Below, one piece after another: positions 33,771 to 45,420 of a stretch of DNA of 64,000 nt. Positions within the stretch are counted from its first letter, which is position 1. Every line of letters begins with the position of its first letter. The notes beneath the pieces were generated by a model, which made no database searches, was not told the DNA's origin, and saw nothing but the letters and a program-made list of their open reading frames with translations. The stretch covers positions 3,696,001 through 3,760,000 of the forward strand of contig WPIO01000003.1 of assembly GCA_009760855.2 (NCBI GenBank). The letters run 5' to 3'. A program made the position numbers and the translations under genes. The DNA is from Cristatella mucedo. Taxonomy: Eukaryota > Bryozoa > Phylactolaemata > Cristatellidae.

Positions 33771-34419
33771 GCTGCTTCTGCTGATGCAACCTGGCCAGGA
33801 ATAAGTTCCCGCTGCTTGTGCACGGCTAGCTGACATCTTGGGAGCCCCATTCCATGGCAGTTCTTCATTTCGCGATAGTACTGAAGTGATACTCGCGATG
33901 CAGGCACAGCTCGCAGCTGGATTCTCAAAAGCTACCTGCTCCTGCCTGCAGCCAGTGTGTGGCTAGCTTGCCGTGTTAGCAGGAGGGTTCAGAACCTCGA
34001 GCTTTCCATATCAACTAATCTTTAAATAAATGCCTATTGATTGCTAATACATCTGGATCAGTGGCTCGGATTTATAAAGAGCTGCTGCAGTCGCCGTGTT
34101 GTGTCAGCCGTGATTTATCAGTCACAGCTGCAGAGCATTTGGTAGTGGCAGACTGAGGCTTATGCCGGGCTACAATGCAGCACTGAGGGAGCACGGTCTG
34201 TAGCACAAGGGGATGCTTCCCCTCAGTTGATAGGCTTGCAGTCATGCTTACGCTTCTCTCTTTATTTTTTTGTGTACAACCACGCAAGAGTGCAATGGTA
34301 CAGAAGCATGCCTAGCAAGAAATTTTTAAGTGGACTGAAACTTAACTTGCCTATGCCAATCTTTAGTGTGGAAGGCTTAAATGTATTGTCACGCCCTTTG
34401 GTCATAGCCTAGGGATACA
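33771..34419 (+). repeat. Dispersed repeat R1, copy 2
   Basis: The inverted partner of 811-1505, about 33 kb away. The 34,210-34,415 part shares a 59-codon frame with copy 1 that differs at only two residues (frame includes [17 protein letters not shown]). The CTG-rich stretch just left (33,655-33,770) is a triplet repeat outside the homology. Confidence 0.85.
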
Positions 34420-34639
34420 GTGCTCCCACTTTACCACTCTGTTGGGTCTGCTGTACCGCAACAGTGGACTACTCCGACAGAAGCCCCTGAGGCGAAAACA
34501 GTGGATCCACTTGCAGCAGCTCTTTCTCAGCCGGCATGCTGGCCGTGTGCCCGGTTCCACGGTTCCATAATAAATGGCATCTGCCTGAGCCGTCTTGATC
34601 TGTGCGCGACTGCCCACACAAGCATAACACGCCCTAATA

Positions 34640-34770
34640 AAATATTTCTGTTTCTATAGCATCCCAAGAGAACTTAATATACATCCAGGTAGCAGTACAT
34701 GTGCAGCTGGGCTCAACCCACGACTCTGGTCATTAAAGGCGAGCATCTCTCTCCTGCTCCAAGCCAAGGT
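34640..34770 (-). mobile_element. tRNA-derived SINE family 1 (decayed)
   Basis: Tail inverted as gcatcccaagagaacttaat; B box region recognisable as gctcaacccacgac. The head is partly lost. Confidence 0.55.
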
Positions 34771-34789
34771 GGCTAAACCTTTAATTGGC

Positions 34790-36075
34790 AGTTAAACCCT
34801 GAAAAAACAAAATTCAAAGTTCACACAGGAACAAAAGAGACATGCTCACTGGGGTGAAAGGAAATCTGAAGGAAACTTTAGCTCAGACTTAGATGGTGCT
34901 AGGTCATTACAGGTGGTGACTGAAGCTGGAAGTGAGTTGTAGACTTTAGTGAGTACGAACGGATGGCACAATCGCCAAAAGAATTCAATTTATTGCCAGG
35001 AAAAGAGTGAAAGTCAAAGAACGGCGGTATGAGGACTGGAAGAACAAGGTCAGATGGGTAGGCTGGTGCTAGTGAGTGAAGCTGAACCTGTAAGCTGAAC
35101 AAAGGTTATTAAATAAATAAATATAATTCATTTATATAGCACCCCAAGAGAACCTAATCTCTATTCAGGCGCTTCACATGTGCCTCGGCGCTCGAGCCCG
35201 CGACCTCAGTCAGACGTTGGTCGGTGCGAGCACCTTAACCGCTAGACCAAATCTTGAAGTCAATTCGATGCTTGGCAGGGGAAAGCTGAGTCTTGCACCA
35301 GTTTCGGACGGTCAAGGACACTGGCCGGTAGTCCTGATTAAAGGGAATCGCAGTAGCCGGACTCGATGTCACAAACGCTTTAACTTATTTCGCCATCGTA
35401 CTACTGTCTAAATAGGCCCTAGTTTTTGGCCAAGTTTGTTAACTGCAAGCAGCAAGCCAACCTGACAGTGGAGGCAGTTCATGCTCATCCAATGACGATT
35501 CACTTTGGAATAGCACGCCCAGAGCTTGGAGTGGCACTCGACAGAAGTGAAGCAAAAGGAACCAAGCTTGTGAGCAGCGGCAGCGATGTATTTCAGCTTG
35601 AGGTCGATTCGAGACTTGCTCATAAATATTACATTTATATCACGAGAGTTGAGGTTCCGGAAGTTAGTGGCTATCCAAGTGCAAATGTCGTCGATGCCGG
35701 CTGCAAAGACGGAGTGAGGGAATCGAAAGGGGAGGGAGGCTGAGCAAAGTCGAAGGCACTTTAACAAATCGCTTGACACGCTTCAGTGTCTACTGGATTT
35801 TCACAACTAGACATGATGGGATTTGTGTAAATATCAGTCGCTGTGAGGAAACTGGCAAGGATGAGGCTAGTAGACAGTGCACAGACTGCACGATCAGGCA
35901 CTGAATTGCTCAATAATGACTCCCAGCTCCACCACTGCCGACACCAGACCATATTTGCTGTCCTGCCATGTAGCAACATTCGGCAGCTGACAAAATGGCC
36001 AAGGTTTTGGTTGAGGACACCGGTGCTAATCTTCAAGATAGAGTTGTACTTCCTGGTCACTACAAAGACTCTATA
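34790..36075 (-). mobile_element. L2/CR1-like LINE, copy I (old, split by a SINE)
   Basis: Reverse complement retains IDDICTWIATNFRNLNSRDI (equivalent to HTWMAANFLKLN) near 35,650-35,715. The downstream tail resumes on the other side of a SINE (LAPAYPSDL-like sequence near 35,050). Heavily mutated. Confidence 0.7.
35112..35252 (-). mobile_element. tRNA-derived SINE family 1 nested in LINE copy I
   Basis: Complete head (ggtctagcggttaaggtgct in reverse complement), B box and tail ending ctatataaatgaattatatt. LINE sequence matching the same element lies on both sides, so this SINE inserted after the LINE. Confidence 0.85.
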
Positions 36076-36865
36076 GTACAGTCCATTCCAGTAGGATTAA
36101 AGGTCACAGACGTTACATTGCAAGCAAACAGCTGTAGCCAATGCGATTTAAAATAAAGTCACCACGACCGACAGAGAATTCACAAAAGCCTACTCGAGCC
36201 CCTACGACAGGAACGTTGTGAACAAGTTTAATAAGTCAAATTAGACACGCGACAAGAAAAAAACATAATTAGTAGTGGCTCGAAGCTTGCTTTTAGTCTG
36301 ACTGACCTGCATGTAACGATGCCATTCCGAGGTGCAGTGGTCTGCCTACGTAGTCATGCAGCTTAGCTGACAAGCAAAAGCTGCTCAGTGTTAGTACTTA
36401 GCCGCGCACGTGACAGTTTGAATCACATGCCTCACAGCCTTAAGCACCAAACCCAGCAACCAGTCAATGGTGCTTAGGGCCAGTACCAGAGCCTTCGAAG
36501 CTGGAGGCCTAGCCCTCAGAGCACTTGGACGACTCGAGTCACCTAATATTACAGAAGCAAAAGCTGGTTTATAATCGATGTGAGACTGTTTTGCCTGTTT
36601 TTGTTTGCCACCTGAGTCTAGACATAGTTGTTTGCATTTTCTTTCACTGGCAGTGTGTGTTTTGCACTCGTGATGCTTTTCTAATCCTATCTAGGTAGCT
36701 AGACCTAGCCATCTTGACATGACGATGGTCACAGAGATGGTGGTCAAGATGCACTTGATGGTTGTCTCAACATTCAAAGGTATGAGGTATGACATAATGC
36801 TTATACATGGTTCATAGCAACCTTCTCAGAAATACTACCTTAGGTCGAGTCTCTCTACATAGGTT
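36076..36865. other. No recognised feature
   Basis: Between two LINE copies; no frame or repeat I can assign. Confidence 0.4.
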
Positions 36866-38345
36866 CTGCAAGATCTCTCGGCAGCTTTTGATAGCACTGA
36901 TCACCAAATTCTTCTTGAGTGCCTGTCGTCTGGCCTAGGTGTCACAGGCATTCTGCTACAGTAGTCTAGGTCATATCTCAGAGTGAGGAATCAGACAGAA
37001 TATGTCAACGGCCAGTAGTCATCCAGTGAGACTCGCTAGTATAGCATGCCCCTGGGATCTGTGTTAGATCGACCTGTTTCCCGATATACACTCTCCCTCT
37101 GGCCGATGTAATTGCCAAGCACAACCCAAGCTTTCAGTTTCATGACCGGTGACATGCAACTGGTGCACCTGTGCTTTGATTCTGCCCTGCCTTTCAGCAT
37201 CTCAAACTCGTTCAGCTCCCACACGGCATGTATTGACCGACATTCCCCTTTTGGCTGGCAGGAAGCTTTCTCAAATTGATTAACGATAAAGCCAACTTGC
37301 TGACTAAAAGCAAACCGAGTCTTAGTGGGAAACTAGAAAACCCAAACGCTCACATCTGCTCGTACTGCACATCTCCTGTAGCATCTGAGCAGAATCTGTG
37401 TGTCCTCTTCCTAAAGAATTTTTCACTTGATGAGCTCAGGTCTGCTGCTCCACAATAAAGCATACGTTTGCCGACGTGCCTGTACAAACATCGGGCTGTC
37501 TTAGATAAAGAAACTATAGAACAAAGCTAGTTCACATTATTATTTATAACATACCGCCTAGACTTCTGTAACTCACTACTTGCAAGTCTTCCTGCCAGTA
37601 CAATTAGAAACTTAGAGACGGTGCAAAACTCTACAGCTAGGCTGACCTGTGGGTTGCAACTGACCCACCCCACCACAGCTCGACAATCTGCACTGTTTCA
37701 TGAGAAAGCAGCCTGTCGACTTCAAGCTTCTTTCACTCACAATTAGCTCCGCCCATTCTTTTGCTCTGGCCTACCAATCTAAATTATTTTCATATCAGCC
37801 CTTCCATTCAGCACCAGCTGCTGCATCTCTCTGACGTCTGGTCGATCGGTCGTGCTCATGACCAACTTCAAATACCTTGGAAACCGTGTGCTCAGTTACC
37901 ATACTCCCAAAGCCTGAAACTAACTACTGACTGACATCATGACATTTTAAGACATTCAAAAAGAAGCTAAAAACCTGGCTGTTCCCCACTATGTACCATG
38001 AAGTGTTCTTTGTTATCTTATGTGATCAGAAACTGTGAACATTGTGACTAAAGGCAAGAGTGAGACTCTTTTGTTAAACATCCCAGTGAACTTGTCTTTT
38101 TTGTTCGTGTTTGACTTTTGTACTTACCTGTGCAGGATACATTGCATGTTACTCGTCAGAGGCCTAACTAATTGGTGGCCCTGTGTGTCTTCTTGTGTAC
38201 TTTTGCATGCTTGTCCAAGCCTCTTACATTGCTTGTGATTAACTCTTTTTTATTGCTTCTCTTGCATTAAGTTGTAAAGCACCTGGGTAGATAGAGATTT
38301 GGTTCTTGTAGGGCACTATATGAAAGACATTATTACTATTATTAT
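36866..38345 (+). mobile_element. L2/CR1-like LINE, copy E (decayed)
   Basis: Follows the family order from a degraded RT block (ctctcggcagcttttgatag) through ATNSLLASLPA-like sequence to a 3' UTR (aaagcacctgggtagataga) and an ATT tail at 38,330-38,345. Many stops. Confidence 0.85.
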
Positions 38346-38982
38346 ATTGCCCATTTCTTATGAATAATTGCCACTCATCATGTACATGCGGTCAAGTAAA
38401 TAGTGCCTCTTGCACCAGTTCTCCATAATGCTTGGATGCATTATAGAGCGTTATTACGTGCAAAAAAGGGGAGCTTTAATACAGCCCATGAAAGCTGAAC
38501 TGAACAGTGCATACCTTAGGTGGCACAACCGTTGCTTGGCAATGTCAATGCCATATCTGCCGTAGCCGGCTAGCTGTGTGTCCTTAACTAATCCTGCTTG
38601 GGTGAGGGACGGATGTGCAAAGGGGAAGAGGGAGAAGATTTGCAGCCGTCGGTTATCGTCAGAGGAAGTAGGAAGGCATTTGAGGCCAGGGCATCCTTCC
38701 TCTGGCCTTTAACGAGGCCTTATCGTGCAGTAGGGAAGCCCGTGATTGATTAATCCCGATGATCTGCTTAAGCAGCATACTCCTGCCAGCTCTCGACTTG
38801 TTTTTCTTGCAGTGACCTCACTAAGTTGCAGGAAGAAGCAGTGAAGTAACCACTTTCCAGTTCCGAACATTCCTGCTCATGCTGTCGTCAACAGCTAAGC
38901 CGGGGCAGATAAAACCGAGCTGGGCTTTCGATGGTAATGCGTTGGACCGGTGGCAGCAGACCGGCTGCATTCGGTTCACGAC
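38346..38982. other. No recognised feature
   Basis: Nothing assigned apart from a TATA-like gataaaa about 75 nt upstream of the ATG at 38,983. Confidence 0.35.
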
Positions 38983-39009
38983 ATGACGACAGCGGCTAGT
39001 AGAAGTGAG
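38983..39009 (+). CDS. Candidate first coding exon (9 codons)
   Basis: ATG in acceptable context (gacATGa), MTTAASRSE, then a strong donor gtaagc at 39,010. No downstream exon identified, so this is a weak call. Confidence 0.22.
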
Positions 39010-39319
39010 GTAAGCTTTTTAACTTCACTCGGTGCAGCACACTTCTTGGAAGGCGTGTGGCTTCACTAGCTCGGCCAACAATCATTCACCACTTCCACAC
39101 TATCACGACCACCACCAATGGGGATTGCTCCACATTTCCGACTAAAACTCCGGAATTTGCTGGTATGGCCAGTGAAGCCACCCTAATTTAACTTAGTGCA
39201 AAAGAAATGCTGGCTCGGCTGCCGGCTGGGTTAGCCTCTTGTCAGAGCAGCCGGGTCTGCTGCCCGGTGGGTGTCACTCAATCGCTCAATCCAACCACAG
39301 ATGGACGACATTTTCAGGC

Positions 39320-39432
39320 CTCTTTGGCTTAACCCAGATGTAAGGTGCTTGCCTTAAACGGCCTAGAAGGTCATGGGCTAGAGCTCTGTGGCACGGCATA
39401 TATAAAGCCCCTAGATAGAGATCAAGTTATGT
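39320..39432 (+). mobile_element. tRNA-derived SINE family 1 (decayed)
   Basis: Head ggcttaacccagatgtaagg, B box gtcatgggctagagctc, then agatagagatcaagtta, ending at the CA tract. Confidence 0.65.
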
Positions 39433-39442
39433 ACGAATGTAC

Positions 39443-39558
<116 letters not shown>

Positions 39559-39745
39559 ACACATATACATATGTGTATTTAAATAAATATATATATATGT
39601 GTATACTGAGTATATATTTAGCGAGAAAATACGTCCGTCCGTCACGCAGAAAGATGGTGCACTTTCGGCACACGGCAAGATGGCATCATCTTCCTTGACC
39701 ACACTATGACTTCTATGACTCAGAAAAGCAAGTCCACCGGCAGTT

Positions 39746-39860
<115 letters not shown>

Positions 39861-39895
39861 ATGAGTCGCAACCAAATTTTTCTCTTTTATTGGTA

Positions 39896-40150
39896 TTTAG
39901 GACAGCATTTGGTGGGTCCCTGTGATTCGTCCTTGATGTGCTTATGAGTGCTGACACTGTGCATGCTGCCACTAACCACACTTGCATGCTGACCCTGTGC
40001 ATGTCACCCCTAACCATGTTATTTATGTTGTTTATCAAGCATGATATTACTCACCATTCAATCGCGTTTCCCTTTGCAGCAAATGTAAAGCGCCAAGAGA
40101 GAGATTGAGTTCTCTGAGGGTGCTTTATCAAGTAAATTGTTATTATTGTT
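39896..40150 (+). mobile_element. L2/CR1-like LINE, copy F (3' UTR only)
   Basis: Starts at ttaggacagcatttggtggg and runs through the 3' UTR to an (ATT)n-like tail. Only the last 250 bp of the element is present. Confidence 0.9.
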
Positions 40151-41144
40151 ATTATTCCTGAAGCTGGAGGGGCCTGACCTGAAAAAACTTATACGACACC
40201 AGTTAGAAACGGGGCGAGTGACGAAGTCATTGTCAAACAACATCGCGATGCTGAGAAATCTAGAAATGGAATTATTACTAGAACGGTTTGATGCTGTTCT
40301 GATGCATTCGCGAACAATAGCGAATCTGTATGCATGCAGAAACCTGAGCTATGACCGCCGGTGTCATTGCAACTCCATTTCTACTGCGCTCATCCAGATA
40401 TGTGGGCCGTGTATGACGACGATCCTCACTCCGGAAAGCCCGACCGACTGTGTGCTGGGAGGACTTTTTAGAACCCTAAAGCTTCAGCAAGGCAGACGTA
40501 CAGAAACGATGGTAAATCGACTCCGTTGTAAAGTCAGTTGCAGACCCAGCAGTTTTCTATCAACTCTCTGTGGCTTGTTTTTTGGCGTTTTTGGTAGTAA
40601 ATTAAATAAGAAGTCCAGAAGGAGGACTGCGACGCTCTAAAGAAACCGAAAACAGGGAGAGTCTGCTCGATAAAATCCTCGACAAAATCGTACCTTACGG
40701 TAGCTATGTGATTATGGTGGTGCTGACAAGTAGCTGCTAAAAATGGATGCATGCATTTAAAAAAATAGTGAAGGCCAGATTATGAAATGAACGTCCTTTC
40801 ATTTATTTTGTTTCCAATGACTCCAAAAAAACGCAACTATGCGGGTACGCCCGATTGTGGGAAGTATATGCCGAGCCCCATATCGAGCGAACGTGATGAG
40901 GACATCTCCTCTACGTTCGTCAGAAGCTGAGCGGTCCAGTAAAAAGTCGTGCAGCCGGTGGTTCTAGCGAAATAATCTGCCTCGGTGGCAGACCTTTTCG
41001 AAAACTCATTGAAACAAGTCTGAGTATCGCTCCAAAGCTTCAGCCAGCCTGTATTGTAGGCGATTCATACTAAGGGCATGCAATGGCAGCAACATATTTA
41101 AATGTGACGAAAAGATGATAGCTAAATAGCAAAGTGCCCAAAGT
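40151..41144. other. Unassigned, one 167-codon plus-strand frame
   Basis: A frame at 40,137-40,640 begins inside the LINE tail (GPDLKKLIRHQLETGRVTKS). I recognise no family and see no splice support. It is likely fortuitous. Confidence 0.25.
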
Positions 41145-41408
41145 CAGTGGCGGAGCCAGGCATCAGGACATTTGCTTCCCTAAAGAGGGGTAGCGACCTG
41201 GGCCCAGGGTCCCTCTTCCTCCGCCCACTGACTGTCACCCAGGACGAAATTATTTCTCGATTCCACTCGATAAGCAACTGCCAAGTTCGGGTCGAATAGC
41301 CACAGATTTTTTTCGCAACACTTTGATCAATTTCGGGTCTAGCCCCCGACATGAAAATTTTCGCGGGTCTAACCCTCTGGGTAAAAATCCTGGCTCGGCT
41401 ACTCCCCA
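41145..41408. mobile_element. Possible non-autonomous DNA transposon (MITE)
   Basis: The left end cagtggcggagccagg is imperfectly inverted at the right end as cctggctcggctactcc. The interior has no transposase. Inverted ends of this kind occur in hAT-like MITEs, but no clear target-site duplication is visible. Confidence 0.35.
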
Positions 41409-43929
41409 TGACGTAAAGTTCGAAATTGTGTTGTATACCCAATCATTGCTGCTCAGCGGATCCACGAGGTGAGACCCCAGCAAGGTGCCAAAGGATTCGC
41501 CACAGCCACCGAGAGCAAAAATCTTGGGCTCGTGGCGAATCTAGATCTCTGATGAACTGTGCGAAAGATTCTCGAACGATTCTAGGCAAGCTTAGCTGGG
41601 CGAGCCATTCATGGCGAGCGCCTCCCACTCGCTAGACGCTCCCACGTGACTAAGCCCGTGCTGCCTGCCCACTTCGCTTCAGTGTCCTCTTCATTTTCGG
41701 ACGACGATGCTTCCTAGCATGGCGTGCCTTCCCGCCGGCCGCTCTTTGTATTTGAAGTCTCTGTCTGCCCTACTGCTGATAACGAAGCACGAAAAATGCA
41801 GTCAGCGCTTCAACGACGGTTCACGGAGAGCTGCCCCAACCCGAAACCGAAAGCGAAAAAATCTCCGGCATTGTTTCGCTTTCGCCTTTGCAGTGAATTG
41901 TAATGATTCTTGGGCACGTTAAAAAAGTTTCTTAAGAGCGAGACCGTGTAACCACGACAAATACAAACGTATATGGTCTTGTTTCTGAAAAACTCTTGTC
42001 ATTACACTCGAGGGTCATTGCAATTCACGGTGGCAGACGAAAGCACGTCAGTGCCGGGAGATGCTCTCACTTCCGGTTGTAAGTTGGGGCAACTGTCCCT
42101 TGGGTAAACTATCTAGGGTTTCCCTCGATGACCATTTAACCTCGCACTTTGCCCCGCTTTAAGAGCTCGGTTGAAGGGTCGAGCTTCAAGACTCTCTTTG
42201 CCCACCACTGGGTGCTGAGCATGCAGCTAGAAGACTGCAGCTGCGTGCTTGGCTCGACTTCGAAGCAAAGCAGCGAATGCTAAAGATCGACACCTGCACA
42301 GCCGGCTTGCACATCGGACTGTGGGGCAATGAACAGATCGGAAGACCAGGCGTTAGCTCGCTTTGCACTACCACTGCTGGCTTCAACAGTGGAGGCAACA
42401 CTCAGGATTCTCCATCACGTCGCAGGATTTTTTGGCTCTACCTGTCCAGTTGTGGAAGGAGGGACTGCAAAATCGTGCCAGCTAGACTCGACCTTTGCAC
42501 TTGGCGACTTTGCTAGCCTCAGTAGTCGTTGCAATGCCGAGAGACATTGCTGCACTACTGTGATTTCTATGCTCTGATTGCCAATGCTGGAGCTATCTAT
42601 CTTGACCTTATTGTAGGCCTTAACACATTAGTAACAAGCTAGTCGTACCAGAGCTGCACTATGCAAAAAATTAAGTCGAGCTCAAACATCAAGCACGATG
42701 GATTTGCAAAAGGATTAAATCCCTACTGATTGGTAGATTATGCTTAAGTCTTTACTCGTAAGTTCAGGGGTACCTTGGTTGCACCTCACGATCTAGGTCA
42801 TGGGCTTGACTCCTGTTGTAGGCAATTCAGTATTGCCCATTTCGACAGGTGTGGTAGAGGCCATGGCTCTTCTGCAGCTATTTAAATTAGACTAGTGAGT
42901 CAGCCGACCTTATGCACAGATTATGCTTGGCACAGGAAGATTATGCTATAGCACAGATTATGTTTGGCAGAACAAACCAATAATCAGGACTGAACCAGGT
43001 GCCAAGTGAAATGAACCTGCTGAGGGAGGAGTGCTTGCAAGAGACAGACAAGCAGGTAGATGTGAAAAGACCAATAGATATGCAGAGTCGGACAAACAGA
43101 CAGACAGGCTGAGCTGGGCTACTGTACGCGGAGATATGGAGGGTGCTTGTCAGAGTTCAGTCATCCAGCAAAGAAGAGAAGGAACGCGAGGAGCAATGAT
43201 CGGCCCGTGCCGTTGTAAGAGATGCTGGCTCAGAAGCTTACATCAGTCTGATTGAGACTGTGCCATCCCGAAATGAGCCATTTGAGCGATGGAAATTGCT
43301 GGAAAAGGGGGGGTGCCTTCAACATGCAGGGATATCTCATTGCTGCCCTCACTACGGGCCTAGGAGCTATGGCCGTAGGCATAACGATTACCACAATTGC
43401 AATAAAACATCCATCCAGCACACCCCAAGAGATGCAAATCACTTTCCGGGCATTTCATTTGCCGAAAACGAAGCAAGTGATTGTTTAGATATAACAGCAT
43501 AATTTCAGCACAAGCCATAATTCAGGGTTCAGTTGGCACTGACCGAGCAGCGGCTGTGAGGAACAGGTAGGTTTACCATTCCCTACACTGGAAACCAGCC
43601 ATTGCCGGTGTAACCGTAGCATTGCTTGGGGGCCAGACATTGACCTTATCATGAGTAGCTGATAACACTATATAACACTAGTGTTATTTCCTAATTGTCT
43701 ATGCCTAATAGGTACGGAACATGGCCATTATTCCCTACCAACTTTGCTTTTTACTGAGGATACTGATTTTGAAATTAAATCGACAGATTTCCTTTGAGAA
43801 AACTGGCGAATTTGCACAATGTCGTTCAAATTTAGTAAGAAAGAACAGCAAATGAATCATAGTTAACATTTATTTACTCTGAAGTCCTACAAAAAATGGC
43901 ATCCCAAAAGGGTTCAGAAATGAGTAGAT
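41409..43929. other. No strong feature; one SINE-like fragment
   Basis: Around 42,770-42,850 a tRNA-like segment (cctcacgatctaggtcatgg, gcttgactcctgt) suggests a decayed SINE. The frame at 42,329-42,577 is protein-like but unassigned. Confidence 0.35.
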
Positions 43930-44900
43930 GTTATAGATTTTTGGCTATACTTACTTCTCGTGCTCGTCTGAGGAAGCTATCATGCTCTCCTTGAGTTTTA
44001 TCAAGATGAACATCCAGGATATTGACTTTCACGGACATTTTGCATCCCTTCCTAACATAGTTTGTTATGAAAGTCTGAACAAGCAGCTGATAGTTTTTCA
44101 GACTTATGCTTGCCCAGACAGCGGTGAACCTGTGCAACAAAACTGTTCCAAGCTGCTTTCTCTGTAATATTCAGCTTCTTGGCAAATTCGACGCACTCAC
44201 TGATCTTCTTTAGTCCGTCAAGGTTACCAGCTTTGACCTTTGTCTCTGACAGCTGTAGAAAGATACATTGGTGTTACTCACAGCTGCTAACCCATTGTCT
44301 AGAGCCGTGATCAATCGCTTGATAAGGCCTAACTTAATATGTGCAGTGGTGGCATCACCACCTTCGGAGAGTCTCTCGACTGCTCCCACGTGATGCTGTT
44401 CTTCCTTATAGAGATCGACAGGTTTACTCTGGTCAGTCCCTTTTGCACTAGTGCCCCTTAGTGTCCCGGCTGTCTCTCATAGGCAAAGAAAACAGGGACA
44501 CTTCTGTGAAACCGCTTTAGAGGCCCCTCAGTGATGACACCATTTTGAAGTCTCCAATGACTTTCCAGCCAGAGACACCATATGTCAAGGCACTCGGTAA
44601 CATCTTGACATTACTCATTACTGGCCCTTTAAGGTGCGCATAATGAGCCATAGAGTGAGGCAGGTACTTGTTTCAGTGGGACAAAAGTTGATGACGCTTC
44701 TAATTCTTTGGCCTAGTTGTCAGAAGCTCAGCATTGGTCTTGTTAAAAGCAAGGCATCTGATCAGACCTCAAGGTCTTTCTGGTCGGGGAAGTATGGCTT
44801 TCACCTCTCAGTTGAATCTTTGAAATCATAATCTAGGTAGGCAATATCTTCCATGCTGTTTGACTTGCTGTTCACTCCAAAAGATGGCTGATCCTTCTTC
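43930..44900 (-). pseudogene. Broken copy of a repeated uncharacterised animal protein family
   Basis: On the minus strand, in order: NAELL, then SGWKVIGDFKMVSSL, then DSRDTKGH, then HIKLGLIKRLITALDN, then LSETKVKAG, then EKAAWNSFVAQVHRCLGKHK, then GCKMSVKVNILDVHLD. The order and motifs match a long uncharacterised protein family that I recall as present in many copies in several invertebrate genomes, where the equivalents read IGDFKMVAFL, HIKLGLMK.FVKALD and GC.MSLKIHFLHSHLD. Several stops and frame changes separate the blocks, so this is a pseudogene. That family is plausibly transposon-derived, but I cannot confirm it. Confidence 0.7.
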
Positions 44901-45220
44901 TTTGTTTTGGACCACGGAGCTCAGAGCCGTGTGATACTGGGGCAGTTGATGAAGGAATGTGTGGATACACGATGGGAGGCAAGCTATTGCCAGTTAACTT
45001 TGGATGGGTCCACGATGCAGAACCATTTTGGCCCATTTCGTCACCGGTGATACCTCGGCCAATGATAAGCTAAGGTGCCTGGATGTCTCCTTGACCTGTT
45101 GAGTCAGCCCCTGCCTTAGAGACTCATGGTACACAACCAGAACATGCCGCCAGTTGTGCACCTTTCTGAGGGTGCACGAGCGTTTCTGATGTCGCTGCAC
45201 TGACATTGCCATTTAATAAA

Positions 45221-45420
45221 TATATATATATATATATATATGTGCATATATACATATGCAGCATAGATGTAACTCTATAGAAGGCTATTGCAAACAAGCT
45301 ACGGTCAAAAAGCCAGAAATCAAGCCACCAGCAAAAATGACGTGAGTACACTGTAAAGACAGACCCAGGCGAGGCTGAGAGTACAGCCATTCCTAATTCT
45401 CGGTGACCTGTCACACTTTT
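45221..45420. repeat. TA tract plus dispersed repeat related to 26,030-26,160
   Basis: After 20 bp of TA, the sequence agaaggctattgcaaacaag to gtgagtacactgtaaagaca aligns with the duplicated unit near 26,050-26,130 and its right flank. It is probably part of one dispersed element of unknown class. Confidence 0.6.

Noticed and set aside
40137-40640. 167-codon plus-strand frame after LINE copy F
   Set aside because: Starts inside the LINE (ATT)n tail and matches nothing I know. Length alone is not enough.
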